The notes under the pieces were generated by a model. The model ran no database searches. It was not told the DNA's origin and worked only from the letters and a program-made list of their open reading frames with translations. Made by a program: the position numbers and the translations under genes. Positions 9,141-21,267 of a DNA stretch of 64,000 bases are shown piece by piece. Location of the stretch: positions 17,309,097-17,373,096 of the forward strand of contig CM051457.1 of the NCBI GenBank assembly GCA_028274465.1. Reading direction: 5' to 3'. This stretch comes from Plantago ovata. Its lineage: Eukaryota; Streptophyta; Magnoliopsida; Lamiales; Plantaginaceae. Every line of letters begins with the position of its first letter. The stretch's first letter is position 1.

Positions 9141-11670
9141 GTGGGACACAGAAAGTGTAGGGTTTTTTCACTTTTCTTTATAATAAAAGAGATTCTGCAA
9201 ATTATTATATGCCCTCTATTTTTGGTATATTCGACGTCTTATTATATTCCCACGCCCACGAGGATAAATTCGGTATTGGCACATCCAAAACTTTCCAAAT
9301 TGGACTCTGGCATTCTTAAAAATGTTTGGGAGAAGATAATTTTTGTAAGTAACACTAGTAGCGTTTGACACGCGGTGAAGTCGAATTTTGGCAGATGAAA
9401 GTCCATAAAATATTTTTCATAAATTAAATTTTTTTTTAATTAATTTCTAATTTTTAACTGGTATTTTTCTTTTTCTCTGGTTCAAAATAGATTAACATTT
9501 AGCTAATTTTAAGTTATTCAAAATAAATTAACATTTGATTGCTTTTGTAATGTGACTTTCTACTCATAATGTTTTTTTTTTTGTTACCGTAAGCGGAAAA
9601 TACTTGGGTGGAAATGTAGACCATGTGCCTCACTATTTTTCAAGTAATTTCAAATATGAGTAGAGAGTAATTTCATGTAATTTCAAATATGAAATTATTG
9701 AAATTACTCATATTTGTCACTATCTAAGAGCATTTTTTATTTTTTTTTAATCGGCCAAATTTTTTGTTTATATTAATTTAGAAAAAAACATAAGAAATGA
9801 TACAAATACAACACCATATCTATACTAACAAGCACCACAACTCGAAATCCCCTAAACCAAAACCCGGAACCCACAACTAAACCCCTGAACCTGAACTCAT
9901 TCGAATCTGAACCTATCGCACTGATTTCATCTAAACCTCTCCACTTCGCCGAAACCTCTTCAAACTTGCTTTTATCACGAGTGTAACAAATCAATCTGAA
10001 CCCACCCATATCTGATCGCCTCCTTGTCTTCAACTCATTTACAATCTCCTCCACCCAACTAGACAATCTCCTCCACCCAACTAGACGAATACTACTCAAC
10101 GGAATCTACTAATACGGGGGTTGACTTGCCAAAACCCAAAAGATCCATGAAACTATTCGTCTTTGCAACAACATCCTTATTTGATTCATTCTTTGCTCAG
10201 CAATTTCAAATATGACAACTATTATTATTGTGTTGGAGTAGTAAGGAGAGGTCCAGTGTTTGAATTCTGATGAAGGTATAAGGGTGGTTTAGGATATTTG
10301 GAATTTATAAGGTGGTTAAGGAATAGCATATGAGTAGGATAAATTGGCCGTTTAAAACATAATAATCTGGATGGTGTCCCACGCAAAATGGATGTCACTG
10401 AAGAACAAATTGAGGTCCGTGTGAAAGTGTTGATTCCCAAGAGCAGACAAAAGGGCCTTCCAAAAATTCCGTAGATGAGATTGCAGAGAAATTAGTTGGT
10501 GGGAGTTATAGTGATTTGAAGGGAATTTTTTTAGTTTAAGTTAATTTTATCTCACTTTAGTTTTTGTACCATAATTTTTCAATTGTCAATATATGTATCA
10601 TGTGTTTTTTCCAACTTTAATTTTTGTACTCCGATGGCATTTTCCGGTAGAATTAGGGTTTCGGTCTAATATGGTATGATTTAAGAAGAGAGTTTGAAAT
10701 AATACTACTTTATAAAATATATAAATTCCATGAATAATAGTGAGCCACATGGTCTACATTTGCTTTGTAAACTAGGTCCACCTATTTTTCATGTGAAGGT
10801 GGTGTCCTGACTAACGTTAGTCAGAGTGTCGATACATGACACGTGTTATTGTCACCCTTACCTGCTACTTATTATATTTAGAGAATATCAAACTTTCATT
10901 TTATATTAAAAATATTAAATCAACTTTTTATAACTATAATACATATTGATAATAATAAAATATTTACTAAAACTATTATCCACAACATAATTGATGGAAA
11001 GAGTCAAACAATGAATCAAATTGGTACGCAACAATTTTGCGTTCCCAACATCATAAAATAAATAAATCAAATTAGAACATACTAGTATAATTTTGATGCA
11101 AACATCCCTTTCCTAATTTGATGCCGGCTACCCATCTCCTTTTTTGCTGCTATGATTGACGGAAAGGGCTATTTTAATTTCTAAAACATAATAAAATCTC
11201 GGAGTAGGAGTTATATATTTCTCATTATATAGTGTTCATAGCTATTGCATTTGCTATTGGTTGTCTAAGATTTATGTTTGAGTAGAGGGGAGGAAATTGA
11301 AAACTATATTATAGAATCAGACACTGCCATTTTATATACTTGACAACGTTTATGTTGAAGTTATATATTGTATGATGGGTACATGCCCAATTTATATAAC
11401 GAGGTATATAAATTGAACATAGGTATATAAATTGGAGAGGTAGTCATCATACAACATAGTCATTGTCCAGTATATAAATGTTCTTACTTTTGTTTTAATG
11501 ATGTAGCTATAATATTAAAAAAAAAAAAAGACAATGGGATAAATGGATGAATGCTAAGTAAAACGTCTATTTTGTTAAATAATAAAATGTACTTTTTTGT
11601 TCATTAAAAATTTAAATTTTATTCATAAAGATATTATATATGTATATTATTAATGAGTAATTATATAGTA
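9141..11670. other. AT-rich intergenic region with inverted repeats
   Basis: I see no supportable gene. Positions 9611-9640 (GAAATGTAGACCATGTGCCT...) recur inverted at about 10737-10767 (GTGAGCCACATGGTCTAC), which suggests a degraded 1.1-kb terminal-inverted-repeat element. A local hairpin lies at about 9645-9716 (AATTTCAAATATGAG against CTCATATTTG). A 23-bp direct repeat (CTCCTCCACCCAACTAGAC) lies at about 10045-10085. Short frames here have no family signature. Confidence 0.5.
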
Positions 11671-14075
11671 AGGCAAGCCTTTCCTACCAACATGGAAAGG
11701 CCTGGTTTTATTGCAAAAACCAGAAACCAAAACCGCTAAGCGGTTTTCGCGGTTTTCTCTGCAATTAAAAAAACCGGTGCACTATATAAAGAGCCAAAAT
11801 CAGCGAAAAAAAGGAAAAAAAAGAAAAAACACAGTCCAACGTGAAAACTATGTGTTTTCTCCCCTATCGAATCCTCTCGCCGGAAAAACGTCTGAACTCG
11901 CCGATTGAAGCTAGTTTCCGATGAATTTCATCAGGAAAACCTCTGATCCGCTCCGATGGACGTTAATCAGGTAAAAAACACAAACAATTCTCTGATTTTT
12001 TATGTCAAATATCATAATTTCGATCTGTTTTTCTAATCTCTTCATGCTTCATGCTTTTTCAATGATTTCACCGTCCGATTCAACTCGTTTTTCCTAATTT
12101 AGGTATGATAATCTGATAGATTGTTGTTTTTCTGATTTTTCAATGGATTTATTGTTCAAAACAATTCGATTCAACTGTAAAGTACTCGAATTACAAAAAC
12201 GACGATATTGGAGAAGGAAGCTTCTTAGATCTGAAAATTACTGGAGAAGGAAGCTTCTCAGATCTGAAAATTATTGAAGAAATTCAACCCTAGCAACAAA
12301 TTCGTAAGTTTCTCTGTACTTTTAAGCCTTCATGTTATAGTTTCAAGTTTACGTATTATGTCTCTGCATATTTTTATTTGATGACGCCATGTTATGGTTT
12401 CTTAGACGCTATGGTATACTTTTAATCGCCGTTGTTATGGTATTTTTTAGCCATGTTTTTGATGGTTTTAATTTGTCTACTATATTTACAAATTATTTTT
12501 GGTTTGATAACTCAGTATTATGGTTTTTAATCGGTATAGTATACTATTAAGCCTTGTTATTGCTGGTTTTTAATTTATCTACTATGTTGCTGCATTTATT
12601 CATTGAATCATATCTTGTTATAGTTTTTTTATCTGCGTAGTATACTTTTAAGAGTGGTTGGTATGGACATATAGTTAATTGCAGTTTCTACGGTAATCTG
12701 ATTGTTACTGTTTCTAACTAGAATACATGTTACAGACTTAAGCTCTCCTTGTTATGGTTTTAATCGACATTGTTATAATATGTTTAGTTTGTCTAGTATG
12801 TTAGTGCATATTTTCATTTGATAACATCGTGCTATGGTTTTTAATATGACGTGTTATGGTTTTAATTGACGTTGTTATAGAAGTAATATTTTTGGTTTGT
12901 CTAGTATGTCTATTTTTTTTTTCATTGGATAACGCCATGTTATGGTTTTTGCTATGACATGTTACGGTTTTAACCGACGTTGTTATAACATTTTCAGTTT
13001 GTCTAGTATATCTCTGCATTTTTTTCTTTTGATAATGCCATGTTATGATTTTTAATGTAACGTGTTATGGTTTCTATTGACGTGATGTTAATTCAACATC
13101 GATTTTCTCTTTTCTTTTTGCTCGTATTTACAAAGTTTTAGTGTGTGTTTTTGCGTATTTTGATGATTCTTCTTTGTTTTCCTAAATTTTGATTGATTTA
13201 CGTTCCGATTTGTTGATCGATCAAGCGTTCAGCTTCAGATACTTGTGAAATTCAATTTGAGATGTGGAAATAATTGAAGAAATCGAACCTTAACAACAAT
13301 TTCGTAAGCTCCTGGATACTTTTAATCCTTGTTGTTATGCATGGTTCTAAGTTTGTGTAGTATATTTCTGCATTGTTTTATTGAATCACATTGTGTTATG
13401 GTTTTTAATCTGCATAGTATACTTTTAATATCGGTTGTTAGGATGAATTTCAGTTTCTAAGGTATTCTAATTGTTACAGTTTCTAGCGTACATACGGTCA
13501 TAAGCTCTCCTAGTTATAACATTATGTTCTACTGTTATTCTTTTATACATCACTTTTATAGGTTCGTAATTGGAAACATGTGATTCTAGCAACATTTTTA
13601 TTGTATTTCACCTTTTCAGCATGTTAATTGAACCTTTTACATTATTCTGATTGAAATCTGGTGTGGTTATAAGTTGCATCACTATGGTATTAAGGCATCT
13701 TGTTGTAATTTGAAGTTTTGATGCTATGGATTTTAGTAATATCAGTTATTATTTCCATGTCGTCAATTGGTATATTGTTTAGGTATACAGTTATAATTTT
13801 AATTGGTCATGGTATGTTTTACGTGATCGTATTATTATGGTTTAAGCATGTAGATGAACAAAAAATTTAAAGGAATGCATTTTTTTCAGAAACAAAAGGA
13901 TGAAGATTCAGAATTTTATCACCTCTACCGTATGATGAAGATGCTAGGCTGACTACTATTTTATGAAGAGATGGAATGATGAAGGAGGACTATAAGTTGT
14001 TTGGAGAGTTGTGATATTTTTGACACCGCGTACAACCTCATATGGTTGCATCAGAAACACCAATTTTGTTGATTC

Positions 14076-14190
14076 AAAGATCAAGAACAAGCTTACTTGC
14101 AAGAAGCCAGTTGCTTCAAAGATCAACAACAAATTTACTCGCAAGAATCCAGTTGCTTCAAAGATCAAGTTTACTCGCAACAACCCAATT
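14076..14190. repeat. 42-bp tandem repeat, about 2.7 copies
   Basis: Units starting AAAGATCAA begin at 14076, 14118 and 14160, with the shared tail AGCCAGTTGCTTC or ATCCAGTTGCTTC. They lie at the centre of the large foldback element. The open frame through them (from 14011) owes its length to the repeat and has no family signature. Confidence 0.8.
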
Positions 14191-14234
14191 CAAAGACTCA
14201 TATCCAGTTTGCATCAGAAACACCACATGAACGC

Positions 14235-14545
14235 TTGTTGTAATTTTGTTGCTTTCATAATACTAGTTTTAAAAACTTTAATTGACTGAATGTTTCAGTC
14301 CTGATATGACTACATTATTCAATTTTATATTAGTTGGCATGGTATCATATATCTCATATAGCAATTGATGTGGTTATAAGTACCATTGTTCTGGTTTTAT
14401 GTATCCAGGTTGTTGTTTCAAGTACCCACCGTTTTGCCGTTCTAAGAACTCAAATTAAGATTGTAATGGAGAACGGTTGTTGTAATTTTGTTGCTTTGAT
14501 AATACAAGTTTTAGGGACTTCAATTGACTAAATGTTTCAAGCTTT
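14235..14545. repeat. Direct repeat of about 65 bp, 241 bp apart
   Basis: TTGTTGTAATTTTGTTGCTT at 14235 and at 14476 start two diverged copies, each continuing through an AATTGACT(G/A)AATGTTTCA segment. They are internal to the foldback element. Confidence 0.7.
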
Positions 14546-16500
14546 ACATGAATGAAGTATTCAATTTTACACTAGTTTATTGCATGGTTTCATGACTTTT
14601 CATTGCGCCTTAAAAAAGGTACTATAACAAAAGCTCTTAGAAGTATAACATAGAATATTAAAACCATATCATCGTTAACTATTATGAATATCCCTTAAAA
14701 CCATAACATGACTTATTAAAAGTATTAACATATAACCAGTTGTTGTACTATCCAAATCATACACTACATTTTTTTAAGTACTCTTATCGTCCAAAAACAC
14801 ATCACAAAACCCCTACTTCTTCAGAATTTTGTTGGTTATTATCTTAACTCGCACTTTTTTAATCACTCGGTCAATTGTGCTTGGTTCTTTAGAATCTTTA
14901 CCAACTGCAACAACAACAACTATACCAATAGTCGCAACACCTTGTCTCTTAAAATCATAATAAGAGGTGTTAAAACTATAATGTATACATTTAAAACCAT
15001 ATCATAGATTAAAAACAATAACCAGAACATATAAGAGTTGCACATTAAACCACTGCTTAAAACCATACATAAACTTATCGTTCAAAAGGCAAAAACTAAT
15101 TGTTCAAATCAGAAATTACTTCAAATAAAATCCAAATAATCACTTTTGTCCAGGAAATTATTACAAATCCTACTTCTTCAAAATACTGTTGACTTTTAAC
15201 GTAACTCGCAAATTATGTAGCTTTCGTTTAATTGTCCCCATCTCTTCATAAGAGCATAATCTAAAACACCAGCAGCTGCACAACCAACAATTATACGAAC
15301 AACAAGGGCATCTTGCCTCTTCTTTGATCTTCTCTCCCTACAGTATCAGAAACATCAACAACTACAAAAAGAAAAACGCAAAACATCAGCACCACATTTA
15401 AAAGCACAAAATCACACCTTAAAACTATAACATAATCCCTTAATTATATAGCATGATCCCTTAAAACTATAACAGTAGATCGTAATCCTTTCAGCAATAA
15501 AACTAAAGTAGCATAACATCTGATACCATAATATCCCCGAAAACCATTAAAACCATAACAAGATACCCATTAAAACCATAACAAGATACCTAAAAAAACA
15601 TAACAATGCCCCTTCACTATTTAAGCTACGATATTGCAGGTTCATAACATTAGAACCATTAAAAGCATACCAGAGAAACACTTAAAACCATCAGATAAAA
15701 AACTTACACTGATTCAAACAACTACAGAACAAAAAATATGAACGAAACTTACTGTCAACATTCGAAAAATCCTTCCGTCAAGTTCTCCTCGCCGGAACGT
15801 TCACATCAGATCAAACAAAAGTCGAAGAAAACTTCCTTTTCGTCATGTTTAAAATAAACTAACATCAATTGTAGATCTGAACACAAATTCGCTTAAAACC
15901 ACATCAAAGTCGCTTATAATTAAGTAAACCATAAACACTTGAGTACCAGAGAAACTTAAAACCACATCAAATACTGATAGGAAAACAAAAATAGAACAAA
16001 AAACGAGAAAAATAAACTTACTCGATGTAGTAGCCCTTCGTCATTGATTAGTCCTGGACGGAACATCACAAACACCATACGAACCCTTCCTCTTCGTTAT
16101 GCTTCAAAACAAAAAGTGTGAATTGGATCTGAGAAACAAGCAAATCTGAAACCCTAGATCTCATAAAACACCATGAGCACACCAAATCACACACAACACA
16201 ACATTAAAGAAGAAAATAGGAGAGCGATCGAGTTGTTTCTTTGATCGATCTGAGGAAAAAGTGTGAGATCGGAAAGAAGAGAAGAAAGCGAATTTGCAGA
16301 GAGAAAAACTGATTTCACATAGTAAACACGTTGAACTATGTGTTTTCTGTGTGGATAGCTTTGTTAATAGATAGACTGAACCGGTTTTATTATCAAAATT
16401 TGGGCGGTTTAACCAATTAATAAAACCAGCGAGATTTTGACAAAACCACCGAGTTTTTGAGAAAACCAGGCCTTTCCGTCGTTTTAGGAAAGGCCGGCCT

Positions 16501-17061
16501 CTCCCTAGACTTTAGCATTATTAATTAAATATCATTTGTTCTTATCAAATATGTGTATTCAGATTATTTTTTATCTTACGCTTTAACCGTCTCCTAAGAG
16601 ATATCTTAGAAAAGACTTGACCTGTTGCTAGACACTACCGCCGCCATTGCCGATGTTAGCGATGGAGAGGGTGAGTGTGTCTCCTCGATCGTCGTCAACG
16701 ACGAAATGATGATTAGGCCGTTATTAATGGACAATTTGTTTATCAATTTACCTTTGGGTTAATATACGTATGTGTATATGAACAACTAGTTTACTAGTAG
16801 TATACTTACTAGCTTTTTTACTTTACTTACTTTTGTCCGTTGTATACTATGTGGTGTATACATGTTATGTTGTATACTCTTTCGGTATCTTGTACCTGTT
16901 ACGCATTATACTTTGTATTGCAACCCCTCTTATTTGTTCCAATTTCGACAGGTTTTAATTCTAATTTTTATGACCAATACTCTATCAGTCCATTATACTC
17001 TGATCTTTGATCAAGAGGTGTCAGATGATGCAACTAAGGTGTCAGGACTAAGGTATCCGTA
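16501..17061. other. Intergenic region
   Basis: I see no gene. This AT-rich stretch lies between the foldback element and the 487-bp duplication. A short GC-richer patch at about 16625-16700 has no recognisable product. Confidence 0.5.
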
Positions 17062-17548
17062 TAAGTAAATGGATCAGGTGTATGTTGTAACTTTTTAGTT
17101 TACGATTAATTAAGATTATGTTGTAATTTTCTACTTTATAGTAAAGGGATCGAACCCATGACCTCTAGGGTAGATGCTATCTCAACTTGCCACTCGGTTA
17201 CAAACGCAAATTGAACTACTAAATTAAGACACTTACTTAATATAATTTGCGATAGAAATATATACTTATATTATCTTATAATCACAATTTTAGGAATAAC
17301 CCTAATATTTGCCCGCCTATTTTTATCTATGGCGTAGACCGTCTCCAAGGATGCTTTTAACATGTTTGCCACGATGACTATTCAACGACATCAACAAATA
17401 ATCGAACTCTCATATTATTATTAATTTGAGTTAATATCATATTAGTATTCTTTTAAATACCCTTAGCTCAAAAAAGGGCTCTTACTTCACCAATTACATA
17501 TTATGACAAAATTCACTTTTTGAGTTGGCCAAATCCATTTTCTAATAT
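17062..17548. repeat. 487-bp direct duplication, copy 1
   Basis: This segment is repeated at 17702-18189 with only a few substitutions and one 1-bp indel (GCCCGCC against GCCCAGCC). Copy starts are 640 bp apart. Such identity indicates a recent segmental or transposon-mediated duplication. Confidence 0.9.
17080..17203 (-). repeat. tRNA-derived SINE-like segment (copy 1)
   Basis: Read on the minus strand, TAACCGAGTGGCAAGTTGAG resembles a pol III A box and GGGTTCGATCCC (17146-17157) is a clear B box. The spacing is tRNA-like, but the fold is not a functional tRNA. This is the head of a plant SINE. The 3' boundary is uncertain. Confidence 0.55.
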
Positions 17549-17701
17549 AACCCTTGATTGCCTCAGACATAAGCGGACCTTGACACCACCATCACTCTCC
17601 TCCAGAACACTACATTATATCCAAAGCTTTCAAACAATACGGCAATGCTTCTTCACAAGCATAAACCTCTAGATAGGACTTATACACATACTTATATGTT
17701 G

Positions 17702-18189
17702 TAAGTAAATGGATCAGGTGTATGTTGTAACTTTTTAGTTTACGATTAATTAAGATTATGTTGTAATTTTCTACTTTATAGTAAAGGGATCGAACCCATG
17801 ACCTCTTGGGTAGATGCTGTCTCAACTTGCCACTCGGTTAGAAACGCAAATTGGACTACTAAATTAAGACACTTACTTAATATAATTTGCGATAGAAATA
17901 TATACTTATATTATCTTATAATCACAATTTTAGGAATAACCCTAATATTTGCCCAGCCTATTTTTATCTATGGCGTAGACCGTCTCCAAGGATGCTTTTA
18001 ACATGTTTGCCACGATGACTATTCAACGGCATCAACAAATAATCGAACTCTCATATTATTATTAATTTGAGTTAATATCATATTAGTATTCTGTTAAATA
18101 CCCTTAGCTCAAAAAAGGGCTCTTAGTTCACCAATTACATATTATGACAAAATTCACTTTTTGAGTTGGCCAAATCCATTTTCTAATAT
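17702..18189. repeat. 487-bp direct duplication, copy 2
   Basis: Second copy of 17062-17548, including its own SINE-like A and B boxes on the minus strand (B box near 17786-17797). The 150 bp between the two copies is not repeated. Confidence 0.9.
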
Positions 18190-18606
18190 TTTAATTGTCG
18201 GTTTTAAAAATAAAAAATAAAAAGAAAACTATAAAAAATAATAATAAATTAATAAAAGTTAATTAACAAAAAAAACTTGGTAGGCTCCACCAAGTTAAAC
18301 ATTTACATCATCTCTTAAAATATTAACAAAGAAATGTCAAAATTGTAATTGAGACATACAATATGACAAACTAAAACCACCACACAATATATTAAAACCA
18401 TACAATAACATAATCTATTAAAATCATAATAGAACCTTTCAATGCTAAAAAATTTAAAAACCGTAACCGTAACATAATCTATTAAAACCATGATACAAGT
18501 GGTCTGTCTGGCCTCAAACAAGTTAACTTATTAATAATTTGGACTTTCCATTAATTGAGTAAAATCCACATTTTTCCAAGACTTTGGCTTGCAATAAAAA
18601 TAATAA

Positions 18607-18645
<39 letters not shown>

Positions 18646-18944
18646 AATAAAGAGATATATTTACCAGTAATTATTACTAACAAATGTTAAAATATATTAA
18701 TTAATAGTAAATATATAAAATCCATTTATTTGCAAACTAATGAATCTTTAAAATATGTTCGATTCGTTAAATATATGAAAATGCTCATGAATTGTTCAAT
18801 TCAGTAAAACTCGAAAACGAACTTAACATTTTAGTGAAGTTTAATAAGGACTGGAGTAGTGAGAAGTTGTTAGTAGTTTAAAGTATTGGGGTTTATTGCT
18901 AATTTCAGATAAGTCTGGGAGTTTTATGCACTTCCTCAACTAAA
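18190..18944. other. AT-rich region with an AAT microsatellite
   Basis: I see no gene. An (AAT)n tract of about 45 bp lies at about 18600-18650, followed by AAAT units. This is the upstream region of the second F-box gene. Confidence 0.6.
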
Positions 18945-19040
18945 TTGAAATCCCCTTTTTTAGCTTCTCCACCAAGACCCAGAACCGTTAGGTTTATTGA
19001 TTGTGGAGAAAAGAAGAAGAAAGCGACCCTCAATCCATCC

Positions 19041-19952
19041 ATGGCAAGGGACACTCAATTGCCTGAGGCAATTATACAGCACATACAATCTCTCCTCACC
19101 AAACGTGAAGCCACACGCACCGCCGTACTCTCCAAGTTCTGGCACAGAGCCTGGTACACTCGTCCGGTTCTTCATTTCGACGAACGTGACTTCGTTAGCA
19201 TGATATTCCGCGGATTTCCAAATGAATTCGCCAATCTCATGAGGATAACTATGGAGAGGTACCGAATTATGAATCTCAATCTTGTCAAGTTTATACTCTG
19301 GATGATAGCAGACGATTATCAGTCTACTGCCCTTGCTGATCACTCGATTTTACGTGCTTTGAATTTGGGCGTCAATGATCTCTATCTGGAAATTAGTCCT
19401 TCTACATATGTTTTGCCTTGGCAAGTGTTTGATTCCAAGTGTTTGTCGAAATTGTCTGTTTCTCACTGCAAAATTGATTTGTCAATCAGCAAAGGGGGAT
19501 TTATCGGTTCACGTATTGTGTCGTTGAGTTTATGCTTGGTTGGTATAGAGGATGATGTGATGAGGAGTATTTTGTTGGGGTGTAGTTTGATTGAGGTCTT
19601 GAAGGTGCATGACTGCAGGGGTTTGGGGAGAGTTAATGTGAGTGTTGTGCCTAAACTCAAGCACTTTAGTGCTCGTCAGCGTTTACCAGATGCGCAGTTG
19701 TTGGTTGAGTTTGATGATACTAATGGTGGATCGGTTACTTGTGGGAGAGATATTGGTTGTGTATATCGGAGATTGATCTCTTTGGAATTGGATAAAGTCA
19801 GTATTGATGATGATCTGTTATCGAACAAGTTTGTGCTTAGATTTCCTTGTCTTGAGGGTTTGAGAATTAAGGATTGTGAGGGGTATAAAGATATAGAAAT
19901 TTCAAGCAAGTCAGTTATGCGTAAGCTTTTTGCTCGTGGAGATCAAGTTTGA
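19041..19952 (+). CDS. F-box/LRR-like protein, C-terminally interrupted
   Basis: A 303-residue frame from the ATG at 19041 starts MARDTQLPEAIIQHIQSLL and carries an F-box (about residues 7-45, with SKFWHRAWYTRPVLHFDERD). LRR-like segments of the same type as the gene at 541-2066 follow, so the likely role is again an SCF ubiquitin ligase adaptor. I prefer this ATG over the in-frame one at 18945 because it puts the F-box near the N-terminus, as in the paralogue. The frame stops at 19950-19952, just after the segment matching SSKSLKYLTL of the paralogue. An overlapping frame stays open for about 40 codons past the stop (IKFESSHYWYIAKNCFLDL), so a frameshift near 19935 probably removed the C-terminal third. 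Confidence 0.72.
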   Translation: MARDTQLPEAIIQHIQSLLTKREATRTAVLSKFWHRAWYTRPVLHFDERDFVSMIFRGFPNEFANLMRITMERYRIMNLNLVKFILWMIADDYQSTALADHSILRALNLGVNDLYLEISPSTYVLPWQVFDSKCLSKLSVSHCKIDLSISKGGFIGSRIVSLSLCLVGIEDDVMRSILLGCSLIEVLKVHDCRGLGRVNVSVVPKLKHFSARQRLPDAQLLVEFDDTNGGSVTCGRDIGCVYRRLISLELDKVSIDDDLLSNKFVLRFPCLEGLRIKDCEGYKDIEISSKSVMRKLFARGDQV

Positions 19953-21267
19953 AAGTTCACATTACTGGTATATAGCGAAGAATTGTTTCCTTGATTTGAC
20001 TTGCTGGTTTGGGGGAATGAAGTCTGATATAGTTGAGGTGTAGAACTTTTCTAGTTGTTATTTTTGTACAAGTGGTAGAGTTCAGTGGGGGAGATATTCA
20101 AGGTATACCAGTTTACTGGCAATGTCATGGTGATCTGAGTTTTTGGTGGTTTGTTGTTGAGTTGTCTCTCCAAGAACAACTTGAGTTGATGTGTATTCGA
20201 GAAGCAAGCTAGGAAGTGCTTCAAGTCGACAGACTCCGTGCTTTTACATCCATGGTTTGCAGGAAGTAAATGCTGAATGGACAGCAAGGAAAGGTACCTG
20301 TGTATTCCAGTTCCTTGCAGTCCAAATTCATGGTGTCGGGCAAGTAGGATGGTCATATATCTACTCTGCGTGTGGGTCTCATCGGTGAGGTCAAAGGACC
20401 ACTTTAAAATGGTGACTAGATTGAACTACTCAAGTGATTCGTCAGCTCAAGTTCTTCTAGTTTCATGTCTGGAACTTAGCAAGTAAATTTGTAAAACGCA
20501 TTGGCAATGGCATTGGCTCTAATGGAGGCTATGCAGTTGGTATTCATAGTTTTACCAGCTCATTGCAGTCCATTAGTCTTTGTGGGTCATATTTGGGTTT
20601 TGCAAAAATGAATACAGTATAGGTTTTCGTTTTTCTTGGCTCAAATTTGTATCTTTGGCTTTCTTTTTTTTTCTTGGCTCAAATTTGTGTATTATGTTGC
20701 ATAGATATTGTACACTTGAGAAGTGTATCATGGCAAAGAATCTGGCACTTGAACAGGCTACCAAAAGCAATTCTACATCACGTATTCACCTTTGTTTGCT
20801 CACCAAACCAACCCTTCTCCTAATCGCAGTTTGTGCCAACTAAGGAGTAGAACTGTAGGAGAAACATGGCATAGCCTCCTGTTAATTTGCCAGGCCTTCC
20901 AGAGCATAATAGTTCAATTATGGTCACAACGAGCTTTACTCTCAAACACTTGTCTTTCTACTATCGTAATCTAAACATAATTAAATTGAATATAATCGAA
21001 TTGAATTGAAATTAATGATTATTAAATTTTGAAGATAAAAGTCTTCGGGAGGAGGGAGACAGACGCAATTCCACTCCTCCAGTGGGGACCATCTTTGGAT
21101 GAATCTTTTGGTGAATATTTTCGTAAACAAAAGCTCGTTTTCTTTGGATTTTGAGTATTTTTCAGTTTCTCTTCTTGGTATCTGCGAGACTTTATAGTTT
21201 AGAGTTTAGACCCCTAAGATTCAGGGATTCTTTTGCAGTGGCCTTTTTACGTTAGTATTTTAGAAAC
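19953..21267 (+). other. Decayed 3' part of the F-box gene and permease upstream region
   Basis: To about 20.2 kb, short plus-strand frames (such as VVEFSGGDIQGIPVYW near 20075) may be broken remains of the F-box gene's C-terminal region. I cannot join them into one protein. From 20.2 to 21.2 kb I see no gene. The last few hundred bases are presumably the promoter and leader of the amino acid permease. Confidence 0.4.

Larger units (their letters stand above)
11671..16500. mobile_element. Large foldback element with TTATGGTTTT-rich arms
   Basis: The outer ends are inverted copies: left AGGCAAGCCTTTCCTACC...GGAAAGGCCTGGTTTT at 11671, and right, read inverted from 16500, AGGCCGGCCTTTCCTAAAAC...GGAAAGGCCTGGTTTT. 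The left half carries many copies of GTTATGGTTTT on the plus strand (about 12.3-13.1 kb). The right half carries the inverse AAAACCATAAC (about 14.6-15.7 kb), so the two halves can fold on each other. The 4.83-kb span has no transposase or other long frame. I found no convincing target-site duplication, so the superfamily is open. A Mutator-like or foldback origin is possible. Confidence 0.6.

Noticed and set aside
9773-10440. Minus-strand frames of 108 and 71 codons
   Set aside because: No conserved family, low-complexity composition, and located in a probable degraded inverted-repeat element.
14011-14289. 92-codon frame with internal repeats
   Set aside because: Its length comes from a 42-bp tandem repeat, and it sits in the foldback element with no start context or homologue I recognise.
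17080-17203. Functional tRNA gene on the minus strand
   Set aside because: A and B boxes are present, but I cannot fold an acceptor stem or anticodon loop; a SINE head fits better.
18945-19040. 32-residue N-terminal extension of the second F-box protein
   Set aside because: The paralogue starts right before the F-box; the extension is Lys-rich, with no counterpart, and more likely leader.
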